A stretch of DNA of 52,401 nucleotides from Candidatus Saccharicenans sp. (GTDB taxonomy: Bacteria > Acidobacteriota > Aminicenantia > Aminicenantales > Saccharicenantaceae): contig JASEFX010000016.1 in the NCBI GenBank assembly GCA_030018265.1, positions 1 to 52,401 of the forward strand, given 5' to 3'. Position numbers and translations under genes: made by a program. Positions 35,502 to 43,928 of this stretch are shown piece after piece. The notes below the pieces were generated by a model. The model had not been told where the DNA came from, ran no database searches, and saw nothing but the letters and a program-made list of their open reading frames with translations. Each line of letters begins with the position of its first letter. Position 1 is the first letter of the stretch.

Positions 35502-35651
35502 GCCATATTTTTACCGGAGCGCAGGTGCCAGTCCTGGTTATTCGCTTAAAAGAATTTACGAAAAACAGGCTTCTACCAAAAACAGGAGACCGGAAAATTT
35601 TTCAGGAGAAAGGTGTCATTATTAATAGAGAGGGCAATAAAGATTAAAAAA

Positions 35652-35727
35652 TGGAGGCGCGGGTCGGACTCGAACCGACGAATCGAGGTTTTGCAGACCT
35701 CTCCCTTAGCCGCTTGGGTACCGCGCC
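35652..35727 (-). tRNA. tRNA-Cys (GCA)
   Basis: A full cloverleaf on the minus strand: acceptor GGCGCGG pairs with CCGCGCC, the anticodon arm is GAGGT-CTGCAAA-ACCTC with anticodon GCA, the T loop is GGTTCGAGTCC, and CCA is encoded. It follows tRNA-Gly by 37 bases, likely one transcript. Confidence 0.96.
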
Positions 35728-35764
35728 GTTTGCTTCATGACTGATCTTATCCCAAAGAAGGTTA

Positions 35765-35839
35765 TGGAGCGGGCGATGGGACTTGAACCCACGGCCTTCT
35801 GCTTGGCAAGCAGACGTTCTACCACTGAACTACGCCCGC
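35765..35839 (-). tRNA. tRNA-Gly (GCC)
   Basis: Cloverleaf on the minus strand: acceptor GCGGGCG / CGCCCGC, anticodon loop TTGCCAA (GCC) in a CTGCT/AGCAG stem, T loop GGTTCAAGTCC, CCA encoded. It lies upstream of tRNA-Cys. Confidence 0.96.
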
Positions 35840-35934
35840 TCAGGCCTTCAATCAGTATAGAAAAACTAACAAAAATAACGTCATCTGTCAACAGAAGGAC
35901 CTCAGGTGAAAAAAAATCTATGAAAAATTAAGAT

Positions 35935-36726
35935 TCACTTAACCTGGACCGTGTCTCCCTTTTCCACCGCTTCCCGGGATGAAAGAATCCTGACGGTGGA
36001 GGTGTTCTCCTGCACATCCACCACCACCACGTTGGCAATGGCTTCCCGCGGCAGATTGGTCTTATTGCTGCGCCGGAAAACCGTCAGCTGCTGGCCGGGC
36101 TTGATTCCATGGGAAGTGCCCAGGTCGATCAATGCCCAGTGGCCGGAAGAAACTATGTTGAAATCTGTATCAAGATATATGATTTTGCCTTCCAGGCTTT
36201 CTCCCGGTTTAAGTTCCTGGTGGTAACCCTCATCCCTTCCAAGCACCGCCGGCTTTTCCTCAAAAGGAATAAGATAATGACCTATTCTGATATCGCCGCA
36301 GCCTTTTTCCACTTTGCACAGGCTCACATGATCTTCAAGTCGGATGATTCTGACTTTTCCCTTTTTCTGGGCCAGCAATCCCAGCTTGCCGACGGGCTGG
36401 CTGATTTCCAGAGCCAGGAACATCTGCCCGATTTCCATTCCCTCTTCCCGTCCTTTATTTATGTAAAAGGTGTCAGAATCGACCATCATCGCTCTTTCAA
36501 ATTCCCTCTCTGAACCGATAATCTGAATTTCCGGCAGCCTTTTATCCCAGATTAGAAAAGAGCAGTAAAGGTCAGTGTCAGTAAGAAGCTGATACTCCTC
36601 AGAAAAAATCTTCGGTTTCTGGACCTGGTCCTGCTGCGCCTGCGCCATGGCTGGATAAAGAATCAGCGAGAGAACAGCACTGACAAAAAAGAAAAATACT
36701 GCATAATTTAAAAACCTTTTCTTCAT
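35935..36726 (-). CDS. Secreted protein with two tandem beta domains, unknown function
   Basis: 263 residues beginning with a signal peptide (NYAVFFFFVSAVLSLILY, then PAMAQAQ). Two similar segments follow. The first (about residues 90-165) reads YINKGREEGMEIGQMFLALE and ends IRIGHYLIPF. The second (about 190-263) reads LIDLGTSHGIKPGQQLTVFR and ends VEKGDTVQVK. Both share the pattern G-x3-G-(I/M)-x2-G-Q and end in a G-D/H turn, so the domain is duplicated. The fold resembles small SH3-like or FlgT-C-like barrels; this is tentative. The ATG at 36726 has AAGAGGTG upstream, and a consensus promoter precedes it. Confidence 0.6.
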   Translation of the reverse strand: MKKRFLNYAVFFFFVSAVLSLILYPAMAQAQQDQVQKPKIFSEEYQLLTDTDLYCSFLIWDKRLPEIQIIGSEREFERAMMVDSDTFYINKGREEGMEIGQMFLALEISQPVGKLGLLAQKKGKVRIIRLEDHVSLCKVEKGCGDIRIGHYLIPFEEKPAVLGRDEGYHQELKPGESLEGKIIYLDTDFNIVSSGHWALIDLGTSHGIKPGQQLTVFRRSNKTNLPREAIANVVVVDVQENTSTVRILSSREAVEKGDTVQVK

Positions 36727-36768
36727 ATTAGCACCTCTTGTTGGCTTTATTTCTACCACCCTGAGGCT

Positions 36769-36798
36769 ATTATAATTTTGCCAGTTTTAGCCTGTCAA
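36769..36798 (-). promoter_or_regulatory. Full-consensus promoter TTGACA-18-TATAAT
   Basis: Minus-strand -35 TTGACA (36793-36798) and -10 TATAAT (36769-36774), both exact, with an 18-base spacer. It drives the duplicated-domain secreted protein, which is likely abundant. Confidence 0.7.
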
Positions 36799-36859
36799 CA
36801 TAATTTTAGTCGGACTGCCATCTCTGCCGAACAATCTTTTTTTTTGCTCGAAAATGGGC

Positions 36860-36865
36860 TAAAAT
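36860..36865 (+). promoter_or_regulatory. TAAAAT -10 box close to the ddl start
   Basis: TAAAAT ends seven bases before the ATG at 36873. The -35 at 17 bases is only a T-run. This fits the leaderless pattern seen elsewhere in the window. Confidence 0.35.
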
Positions 36866-36872
36866 TCAGGAA

Positions 36873-37934
36873 ATGAAACCTCTGTTGACGGTGGCTTTGA
36901 TCTTTGGAGGCCGTTCGGCCGAACATGAGATCTCTCTGATTTCAGCCCGCTCGATTTACATAAACCTGAATCCCCGGAAATACCGGGTAATCTCCGTTTA
37001 CATCGACCGAGATGGCCGCTGGAAGCGGGTTCCCTCTCCTGAAATTCCTGCCGCAAGACTAAAAACTGGCCGGGGTTTTTCTTTCCTGCCCTGGGAAAGC
37101 AGGTCTATAAAAAGCGCCTTAAGGGCTGATGTTTACTTTCCTGTGCTTCATGGGCCCTACGGAGAAGACGGAACCATTCAGGGACTCCTGGAGATGGCTG
37201 ACGTGCCTTATGTTGGAGCCGGAGTGCTCGCTTCAGCCATTGGCATGGATAAGGCTGTGTTTAAAAACCTGCTCAGCCAGCTTGGTTTGCCGGTGGTTCC
37301 TTACCTGGTGGTTTATGAAAGCGAGTGGAAGGAAGGCCCAAACCAACTGCTCGGGAAAATTCGCGGGAAACTCTCTCTTCCGCTTTTCGTCAAACCGGCC
37401 AATCTGGGCTCGTCAGTTGGAATTTCCAAGGTAAAAAAATTAAAAGAGCTCGACCCGGCCATTCGAATGGCATTTCGTTACGACAGAAAGATTCTGGTGG
37501 AAAAAGCCATAGTAGGTCGTGAGATAGAATGCAGCGTCCTGGGAAACGAACAACCGCAGGCTTCCCTGCCCGGAGAAGTTATTCCCCACCGTGAATTCTA
37601 CGACTATGCTGACAAATATCTTGAAGGAAAAACTCGTTTCCAGATACCGGCCGAGCTGCCAGAACCAACCGTCAGAGAAATTCAGAAGCTGGCGGTGGCG
37701 GCCTTCAGGGCAATCGATGCCTGCGGAATGGCCAGAGTCGACTTCTTCCTGGAAAAGGGCACTGAAAAAATCTACATAAACGAAATAAACACCATCCCCG
37801 GCTTTACCGAAATCAGCATGTATCCGAAGCTCTGGGAAGTAAGCGGACTCAGCTTCTCTCGCCTGCTCGATCGTTTGATCCAGCTGGCTCTTGAGCGTCA
37901 TCGCCGGAAAAAACGCTGTCTGGAAATAACCTGA
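36873..37934 (+). CDS. ddl: D-alanine-D-alanine ligase
   Basis: A 353-residue ATP-grasp enzyme with FGGRSAEHEISLISARS, LHGPYGEDGTIQGLLE, KPANLGSSVGISKV and the metal/phosphate site EINTIPGFTEISMYPKLW. It joins two D-alanines for peptidoglycan precursors in the cytoplasm. ruvX starts three bases after its stop, followed by mltG, so the operon mixes cell-wall synthesis and processing. Confidence 0.95.
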   Translation: MKPLLTVALIFGGRSAEHEISLISARSIYINLNPRKYRVISVYIDRDGRWKRVPSPEIPAARLKTGRGFSFLPWESRSIKSALRADVYFPVLHGPYGEDGTIQGLLEMADVPYVGAGVLASAIGMDKAVFKNLLSQLGLPVVPYLVVYESEWKEGPNQLLGKIRGKLSLPLFVKPANLGSSVGISKVKKLKELDPAIRMAFRYDRKILVEKAIVGREIECSVLGNEQPQASLPGEVIPHREFYDYADKYLEGKTRFQIPAELPEPTVREIQKLAVAAFRAIDACGMARVDFFLEKGTEKIYINEINTIPGFTEISMYPKLWEVSGLSFSRLLDRLIQLALERHRRKKRCLEIT

Positions 37935-37937
37935 GCC

Positions 37938-38381
37938 ATGGGAAGAATTTTAGCCATAGATTACGGAGACCGTCATCTTGGACTGGCTCTCAGCGACCCG
38001 CTCCACATTACCGCGCAACCTTTCGGCAATTACACCCTGAAGGAAGATGAAGCTGAGAACATGGCTTTTTTTCAGAGACTGGTTGAGGAAAAGCAGGTGG
38101 AGGAAATCGTCATTGGCTGGCCTCTGCGTCTTGACGGCAGCGAAGGACGCCGGGCGGAAATAACCAGGGAATTCGCCAGCTGGCTGGAAAAAGTCACCGG
38201 CCGCCCGGTAACCCTCTGGGACGAAAGACTTACCACCCTCCAGGCCTTAAAAAAACTTGAAGGGTTCAGCGGAAGCTTCAGAGAAAAGAAAAACCGCGAA
38301 GACCAGCTGGCCGCGGTGATAATTCTCGAAGCCTACCTTGAAAAAAAACGCTACGATAATGACATTCCGGAAAATAATTGA
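37938..38381 (+). CDS. ruvX: RuvX/YqgF-family nuclease (Holliday-junction resolvase-like)
   Basis: A 147-residue RNase-H-fold protein with AIDYGDRHLGLALSDP, GWPLRLDGSEGRRA and the catalytic WDERLTTLQA; the acidic residues are intact. Proposed roles are pre-16S rRNA 5' processing (E. coli YqgF) and junction resolution. It is followed by mltG with an overlap, an order seen in many bacteria. Confidence 0.92.
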   Translation: MGRILAIDYGDRHLGLALSDPLHITAQPFGNYTLKEDEAENMAFFQRLVEEKQVEEIVIGWPLRLDGSEGRRAEITREFASWLEKVTGRPVTLWDERLTTLQALKKLEGFSGSFREKKNREDQLAAVIILEAYLEKKRYDNDIPENN

Positions 38382-39381
38382 GTTGTTTCTGATAACCCTC
38401 ATCGTTGCTCATCTGGGGGTGTCTTATTACCTCAGCCCTCAGATGAACCGGGAGGTTCCGATTACCGGTTCGGTTTTTATAAAAATAAAAAAAGGTGAGA
38501 CAGCCACTACCATCGGACACCACTTAAAACAGAATGGACTTCTGGCTTCTGCCGGAGCATTCCGTCTGGCCTACTCTCTCTATTTTTCCCCCCGATACCT
38601 GAGAGCCGGAGAGTATTTAATCGAATCCCCGTCGAGTCCAAAGAAAATCATGCTGCAGATGATTGCCGGGCAGGTCTACCTGCATGCCATTACCATCCCG
38701 GAGGGGCTGACGATCAAAGAAATAGGCGAGCTCCTTGAGGCTAAGTCTTTCCCCTACGAAGGTTCGTTTGCTGAAGCTTGCCGTAAAATCCATCTGATAG
38801 CAGACCTCGACGACGAAGCTTCAGACCTTGAAGGCTACCTTTTTCCGGAAACCTATTATTTTCCGGCCGGGGTAAGTGCTGAGGAAATAGTCAGGGTGAT
38901 GGTCGAGCGTTTTAAGAAAGTATTCCATCAAGGATATCTGGTCAGGGCAAACGAGCTTAAAATGTCTGTCAGAGAGGTGATCACCCTGGCTTCTTTAATT
39001 GAAAAAGAGACGGCCAGAGCAGAAGAGAAGCCTCTGGTTTCGGCCGTTTTTCATAACCGGCTCCGGCTGGGGATGAAGCTTGATTGCGACCCGACAATTA
39101 TCTACGCTTTGAAACTCGAAGGCAGATTTGACGGAAATATCAGGCTGAAGGATAAAGCTCTGGATTCTCCATACAACACTTATCTCTACCGCGGTCTGCC
39201 GCCAGGTCCGATCTGCAATCCCGGCCTGGATTCGATAGAAGCAGCCCTGTACCCTGCTCCGGTTGATTACCTTTATTTTGTCTCACGCAACGACGGAAGC
39301 CACGTATTCAGCCGTTCCTATCAGGAACATCAGAAAGCCGTCACCAGATATCAGTTGAAAAATAGGGGTAAAATAAGGTAA
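38359..39381 (+). CDS. mltG: Endolytic murein transglycosylase MltG
   Basis: A 340-residue protein with an N-terminal membrane helix (IIELFLITLIVAHLGVSYYL), a LysM-like region (KIKKGETATTIGHHLKQNGL) and the YceG catalytic domain with ASLIEKETARAEEKPLVSAV (catalytic Glu) and LDCDPTIIYAL. MltG cleaves nascent glycan strands at the inner membrane. The frame can be extended to a TTG at 38338; I use the ATG at 38359. Both overlap ruvX, which implies coupling, and neither has a good ribosome site. Confidence 0.94.
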   Translation: MTFRKIIELFLITLIVAHLGVSYYLSPQMNREVPITGSVFIKIKKGETATTIGHHLKQNGLLASAGAFRLAYSLYFSPRYLRAGEYLIESPSSPKKIMLQMIAGQVYLHAITIPEGLTIKEIGELLEAKSFPYEGSFAEACRKIHLIADLDDEASDLEGYLFPETYYFPAGVSAEEIVRVMVERFKKVFHQGYLVRANELKMSVREVITLASLIEKETARAEEKPLVSAVFHNRLRLGMKLDCDPTIIYALKLEGRFDGNIRLKDKALDSPYNTYLYRGLPPGPICNPGLDSIEAALYPAPVDYLYFVSRNDGSHVFSRSYQEHQKAVTRYQLKNRGKIR

Positions 39382-39489
39382 AATTAAAAAAACGATTATT
39401 AGAATTGAGTTTTTAAAATTTAATTTTTTATTTTGTAAAATAAATTTACAGAAAAGAGAAAAAGAAAAGAAAAAAACCCCCTTCTTAGC

Positions 39490-39505
39490 TGGCACAAATA
39501 TTGCA
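39490..39505 (+). promoter_or_regulatory. Sigma-54 promoter (TGGCAC-A-N4-TTGCA)
   Basis: An exact match to the -24/-12 consensus TGGCACRN4TTGCW: GG at 39491-39492 and GC at 39503-39504 with correct spacing. It lies between arms of an inverted repeat, CTTCTTA (39481-39487) and TAAGAAG (39508-39514). Transcription should start near 39516, giving a roughly 28-base leader with AGGAGGAAAG before the ATG at 39544. An enhancer-binding activator would be required. Confidence 0.8.
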
Positions 39506-39543
39506 GTTAAGAAGAAGGTGAAAGCATATTAACAGGAGGAAAG

Positions 39544-40596
39544 ATGAACTTCAAAAAATTTTTCACCTTTTCGCTGATCCTGGTGCTCGCCCTTTCTTTA
39601 GCCGTAAGTTTTGTTCAGGCCGGGCCCCAGAAAAAGGATCAGAAAAAAGACCAGAAGGCCAGAACCGTTCTGCCCGCGGACATTAAAGCGATGCTGGAGC
39701 AGGGTCTGGCTACCAGACAGGCAAAGACTGACCTGCCCTTCAACTTTATCGGCCACTACATTCTGCCGGCTAAAGGCACCTACATCGCGATTTTTATCAC
39801 CACCATCAAGAACTCAGACCTGGAATACGCTCCGGTTCAGTCACCGACCTCCGGCGATGTTTATCAAACTGACGCAGACATTTTCTTCCAGGTTTACCAT
39901 AATAATGAGAACGCACCTAAACTGATTGCTGAGAACAAAGCCTTCAGCCAGTTTACCACTCCCTCAGCTGAATACAACCCTGAAGGAGAAAGCTATTATT
40001 ATCTCGGCTACCCCCTGCCTTCCGGAAAATACATTCTGGCCGCAGCTCTCGGCAACAGAAAGACCAAAAAGCTGGGAACAACCTATTATGAATTCGAAAT
40101 ACCCCGTTTTGAAGACAGCTACAAAGGCGATCAGCTCCTTACCAGCAGCGTGCTTGTTCTGAAGAATTATGACCAGATGGATACTCCTGAAAACTATCCC
40201 AACTTCCACAAAGATTACTTCAGCTGGATGATTCTGAAAGTTTACCCCTACACCCAGTACAGATTTAAACCGAACGAGCAGCCTACCCTGATGTTCATGA
40301 TCTACGGTAACGGCTTTGACAGCAATCAGAGAGCCCAGCTGGAGATCAACTTTGATATACGCAAGGGAGACACCAAATACGTGGCCTTCACCCCCATGAC
40401 CTACGAATCGCCGTTCATCGAGCAGCCGATTCCGATACCTTCTTCCAAGCAGGTTAAGGTAACCGACGACAAGGGAGAAAGAATTGAAACTCAACCGCTG
40501 GAAGCCGGTGGTTATGAACTGGTTATCAACATCAAAGACAAACTCAGCAACAAAAGCCTGGAAAAGAGAATTCCCTTCGAACTCGTGAGAGACTAA
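39544..40596 (+). CDS. Secreted beta-rich protein, related to C-terminal domains of the GWxTD protein
   Basis: 350 residues with a clear signal peptide (FFTFSLILVLALSLAVSFVQA). A Lys/Gln-rich linker follows, then two probable beta-sandwich domains. The phrases LPSGKYILAAALGNRKTKK, LLTSSVLVL, YRFKPNEQPTLMFMIYG and AGGYELVINIKDK line up in order with segments of the GWxTD protein at 41793-43928 (IPGEYKLLILLKNKTAKD, YLSPLVLY, NEFNPGEKLQVFCRLL, KPGYYRLEVALQDG). It thus looks like a stand-alone version of that protein's C-terminal half, without the GWxTD domain. It has its own sigma-54 promoter and strong terminator. Periplasmic; function unknown. Confidence 0.7.
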   Translation: MNFKKFFTFSLILVLALSLAVSFVQAGPQKKDQKKDQKARTVLPADIKAMLEQGLATRQAKTDLPFNFIGHYILPAKGTYIAIFITTIKNSDLEYAPVQSPTSGDVYQTDADIFFQVYHNNENAPKLIAENKAFSQFTTPSAEYNPEGESYYYLGYPLPSGKYILAAALGNRKTKKLGTTYYEFEIPRFEDSYKGDQLLTSSVLVLKNYDQMDTPENYPNFHKDYFSWMILKVYPYTQYRFKPNEQPTLMFMIYGNGFDSNQRAQLEINFDIRKGDTKYVAFTPMTYESPFIEQPIPIPSSKQVKVTDDKGERIETQPLEAGGYELVINIKDKLSNKSLEKRIPFELVRD

Positions 40597-40622
40597 TTTC
40601 AGAAACTGTCTGACCTTGACAG

Positions 40623-40656
40623 AAGGCAGCCAGAGTTTTCTGGCTGCCTTTTTTTA
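40623..40656 (+). terminator. Rho-independent terminator of the secreted beta protein
   Basis: A 12-bp perfect stem (40623-40634 with 40639-40650; AAGGCAGCCAGA / TCTGGCTGCCTT), a GTTT loop, and seven T's from 40649. It ends the monocistronic sigma-54 unit. Confidence 0.93.
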
Positions 40657-40766
40657 TCTGGCAAATTTCCGGGAAATTTCAGTCAGAGCAAATTCAATCC
40701 CATCCTCACAGGGATTACTTTGATCCATTTTCGGGCCTAATCTTCAATCAGCCAGAAAGGAGAATA

Positions 40767-41696
40767 TCATTTTTTAAGAAACTCCAGCAGCTGACGGGCA
40801 AGAGCGGCCTTTTCGTGTTGAGGAGCCAGCTGCAGGAACTTTTCCAGACAGCTGATGGCCGACTCCCTGTTATTCTGACTTATAAGGATTGAACCCAGCG
40901 CAAAATAAGCTTCGGCATAATCTGGCTTCAATTCAACTGTTTTCTGCAGGTGGGTCATAGCCTCTTCACTCTGCCCGAGATTCATCAGACAGGCCGCTAG
41001 ATTGTAACGGGCGTCAGGGTCGTTCGGGCTGAGCTCAACAGCTTTCCGATAATAGACAGCAGCCGTCTCGTACTGTTCTTCCTTCGCCAGCAATTCTCCC
41101 ATTTCTTTGTTCGCGCTGAAACTTCCCGGATTAAGCTCCACCGCTTTGCTGAAAGCTTCCCTGGCTTCAGCCATCTTTCCAAGTTTTTTATGGGCGAGCC
41201 CGAGGTTAAAATAATAAGCCCAGTTATCCGGACTGAGTTTGATGGCTTCCTCATATCCGGCTATCGCTTTTTCGTACTCTCCCTTGTTATAAAACTCATT
41301 GGCTTTGACGAAGGTTTTATCGGCCGCAGAAAGATTCTTAACCACCTGCTCGCTGGCTGTCTCCAGGGTGACCGTCCCCAGGTTCGTATCCCCTTCAATT
41401 TCCACATGAACTTCAAAAACCTTCGGCAGATAACCATCTTTCTTGATGGTCACCTGATAGTATCCGGGATAGATTCCGATCTGGGCAAATCTCCCGTCCT
41501 TATCAGTCCTGGTCTCATACCTCTGGCTGGCCAGCCTGGTGGAAACAATGGTTATCGTGGCTTTATCCAGCGGATTGCCGCTGGCATCCACCACCACTCC
41601 CCGCACCTTACCCCTTACCTGTGCTGTTCCACTGAAAGCAAAAAAGCTGATTATCAAAAGAATTGTCAGAAAAATCAAAATCGGCTTTCTTAACAT
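40767..41696 (-). CDS. Secreted CarboxypepD-regulatory-like + TPR protein
   Basis: A 309-residue protein with signal peptide (PILIFLTILLIISFFAFSG). A carboxypeptidase-regulatory-like beta domain follows (GVVVDASGNPLDKATITIVS to GYYQVTIKKDGYLPK), then at least four TPR units from about residue 150 (GEYEKAIAGYEEAIKLSPDN, KMAEAREAFSKAVELNPG and so on). It is probably periplasmic and protein-binding. The ATG at 41696 has AAGGAGAG upstream; the longer frame to 41780 is not needed. It lies downstream of the GWxTD-TPR gene on the same strand. Confidence 0.82.
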   Translation of the reverse strand: MLRKPILIFLTILLIISFFAFSGTAQVRGKVRGVVVDASGNPLDKATITIVSTRLASQRYETRTDKDGRFAQIGIYPGYYQVTIKKDGYLPKVFEVHVEIEGDTNLGTVTLETASEQVVKNLSAADKTFVKANEFYNKGEYEKAIAGYEEAIKLSPDNWAYYFNLGLAHKKLGKMAEAREAFSKAVELNPGSFSANKEMGELLAKEEQYETAAVYYRKAVELSPNDPDARYNLAACLMNLGQSEEAMTHLQKTVELKPDYAEAYFALGSILISQNNRESAISCLEKFLQLAPQHEKAALARQLLEFLKK

Positions 41697-41792
41697 CGTT
41701 TTCTCTCCTTTTATGTTGATGGGTGTTTCATTGCACGCCCTGAAAAAATTAATTTTTTTACTGGAATAAACAGTAAGCATTGCACTTCTTTA

Positions 41793-43928
41793 TTATTTAT
41801 CTTTCCCCTTCAAATTGTCCAGCCAGGATTTTATTTCAGGCTGGTCCGGGAGAAGAGAGAGAGATTTTTCAAGACAGGAAATCGCCTTTTCCTTCTCTCC
41901 CAGATTCTGGTAAATTTCGGCCGCCAGATTCAGAACGCTTATCTCCGTGGCTTCCGAAAGCAGCTGCTCGACGTAAATTCTGGCCGAAGCCCAGTCCTTT
42001 AGCCTTACATAATCAATGGCAATTACCTTGGCCGCTTCACGATTTCTGGTGGATTCAAACACCTTCAGCGCCTGCTCCAGCGAGTTCCGGTAATCGCCGA
42101 GGGCAAAAAGTGTCCTGGCCAGAAGCAGGCGACTTTCAGCATCTTCCGCAGCAGTCAGAAGTTCTTCTAAAATTTTTCTTGCCTCTTCATAATTGCCTTT
42201 TAAGAAATGCTGGCCGGCCAGGATTTTCAAAAATTCTGGCGAAGGCATCGAACGATGCATCCGGCCAAATACCCAGGGAGCAGTGATAACCGATTGCGAA
42301 AGAACTATCAGATTTTCCTTAACCGAAGCCAGTACCCGATTGCCGTCCTGAAGTGCAACTTCCAGACGATAGTAACCGGGTTTTACCTGGTTTAACTCCA
42401 GCGGTTCAAACTTAAGAACGCTCCCCTCTGAAAGGATATCTTCAAGAAGCCAGCTGCGCGACTCTGCGCTGGTGTTACTATCAAGGCTACGCAGAACAAG
42501 TTGAACCCGGGCTTCAGGGGATAAATTTTTTCGGCTGAGCAGCCGGCAGAAAACCTGGAGTTTCTCACCAGGGTTGAACTCATTGCGGGCACTCACCAGA
42601 TATTCTTGAGTCCCAAAAGAGAAAGCTTTAACCTGACCCGGCTTAAGCGGACCGGCTGAATGGTAAAGCACCAGGGGGCTGAGATATTCCCCGCCCTCAG
42701 CCGGAGGCACTTTCAGATTGAATTCGACCGAAGTGAAATCCTTAGCGGTTTTATTTTTCAGCAAAATCAACAGCTTGTATTCTCCGGGGATTATCGGAAA
42801 GAGATCCTGGAAAGCCAGCCTCTGTCGTGAACGGGTTTCAAACTGCTGCCGGTTCAACCTCAGCGGCACTTCTTCCGTGCGGCTGAAAACCGGCTGGCCT
42901 TTCAAATCTTCCAGTCTTACGACCAGTTCGAATATCGCTGAATACGTCCCGGAAACTTCGGCAAAACTGATTTTATCGGGTTCCACCGACCAGTGGACAA
43001 AATAATGCCCCCCTTCGGGCATCACCCGGACGAGAGAGCTTGAAGATATGTAATTGTGAGAATAATCAACCTCCACCAGGTCCTTATAGCTCAGATAATT
43101 CCTGACATAGGCGCTTGAAAACTTTTTCTCCGGAAGAGATTTAATGGCCGCGATTATGCTCTGGGAAGACAGCGAGCTGAAAGTATCCTGTCGGTCTTCA
43201 GGCAGGTAACTAATAGCTGCTTTTGCCAGCTCGGAATTTATTCCCTTCAATATTTCTATCGCTTTGCTTCTATTAAGCGCCTGTGTAGTTATCGACGGGA
43301 TGACCAGTTTCTCAGGGCCCTCAACTCCAGGATAATAAAGCCGGTAATCTCCGGACCCTTCAGGCTGATAAAAAATAAGATAGAAATAGCCGGGAAGCCC
43401 GTATCCGGGGTCGCCCTGGTAAAACCACAGTTCCATCGGCCAGACGTCGGAATGGGTGGCAAAAATCTGCCTTTCCAGGGGCTTGCCAAGAAGCAAATAA
43501 TAAAAACCACGCTCTGTCAGGCAACCCCTCTTTGAAGAACCGATGCCAAAATAGCGGTCGGCGAAGTTAACTCGCTCCATGTATTCCCGGTAAAATTCGT
43601 TCTCTTCTGTATCAGGATTTGTATCCCTGACCTTCCAGAAGATGCTGATGAAGCGGTCTCGCTCCTGAGGTGTTTTGAGCTTAAGGAAAACCTCTCTCTC
43701 CGCCTCAGTAATGATCGGAGTAACTATCTCCAGCCATTCTTTCTGAGCGGGTGTCAGTTCTTTGATCACGTCTTTTTCTTTCTGAGCAAAGGCATTTCCG
43801 GATAAGGTCAGTACTAAAAATAAAAATGCCAGCGTAAACAATACAAACCGGCTACCCTCAGCGCGGAGCCGCTCGCAACCTATTTTTTTTGAAAGCTTAA
43901 ATGTCTTCATTTCATCACGGAAAATCAT
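41793..43928 (-). CDS. GWxTD-domain protein with beta domains and TPR tail (degenerate motif)
   Basis: A 711-residue secreted protein: signal peptide (FVLFTLAFLFLVLTLSGNAFA), GWxTD domain at about 50-240, two beta-sandwich regions (about 300-560), and C-terminal TPRs (about 580-705, for example NYEEARKILEELLTAAEDAE). The GWxTD site itself is altered: it reads G-C-L-T-E (Cys136, Glu139). The rest of the domain is typical (RFISIFWKVRDTNPDTEENEF, FYYLLLGKP, ELWFYQGDPGYG). GWxTD proteins are of unknown function and concentrated in Acidobacteriota and relatives. An ATG at 43910 is an alternative start; neither has a clear ribosome site. Confidence 0.85.
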   Translation of the reverse strand: MIFRDEMKTFKLSKKIGCERLRAEGSRFVLFTLAFLFLVLTLSGNAFAQKEKDVIKELTPAQKEWLEIVTPIITEAEREVFLKLKTPQERDRFISIFWKVRDTNPDTEENEFYREYMERVNFADRYFGIGSSKRGCLTERGFYYLLLGKPLERQIFATHSDVWPMELWFYQGDPGYGLPGYFYLIFYQPEGSGDYRLYYPGVEGPEKLVIPSITTQALNRSKAIEILKGINSELAKAAISYLPEDRQDTFSSLSSQSIIAAIKSLPEKKFSSAYVRNYLSYKDLVEVDYSHNYISSSSLVRVMPEGGHYFVHWSVEPDKISFAEVSGTYSAIFELVVRLEDLKGQPVFSRTEEVPLRLNRQQFETRSRQRLAFQDLFPIIPGEYKLLILLKNKTAKDFTSVEFNLKVPPAEGGEYLSPLVLYHSAGPLKPGQVKAFSFGTQEYLVSARNEFNPGEKLQVFCRLLSRKNLSPEARVQLVLRSLDSNTSAESRSWLLEDILSEGSVLKFEPLELNQVKPGYYRLEVALQDGNRVLASVKENLIVLSQSVITAPWVFGRMHRSMPSPEFLKILAGQHFLKGNYEEARKILEELLTAAEDAESRLLLARTLFALGDYRNSLEQALKVFESTRNREAAKVIAIDYVRLKDWASARIYVEQLLSEATEISVLNLAAEIYQNLGEKEKAISCLEKSLSLLPDQPEIKSWLDNLKGKDK

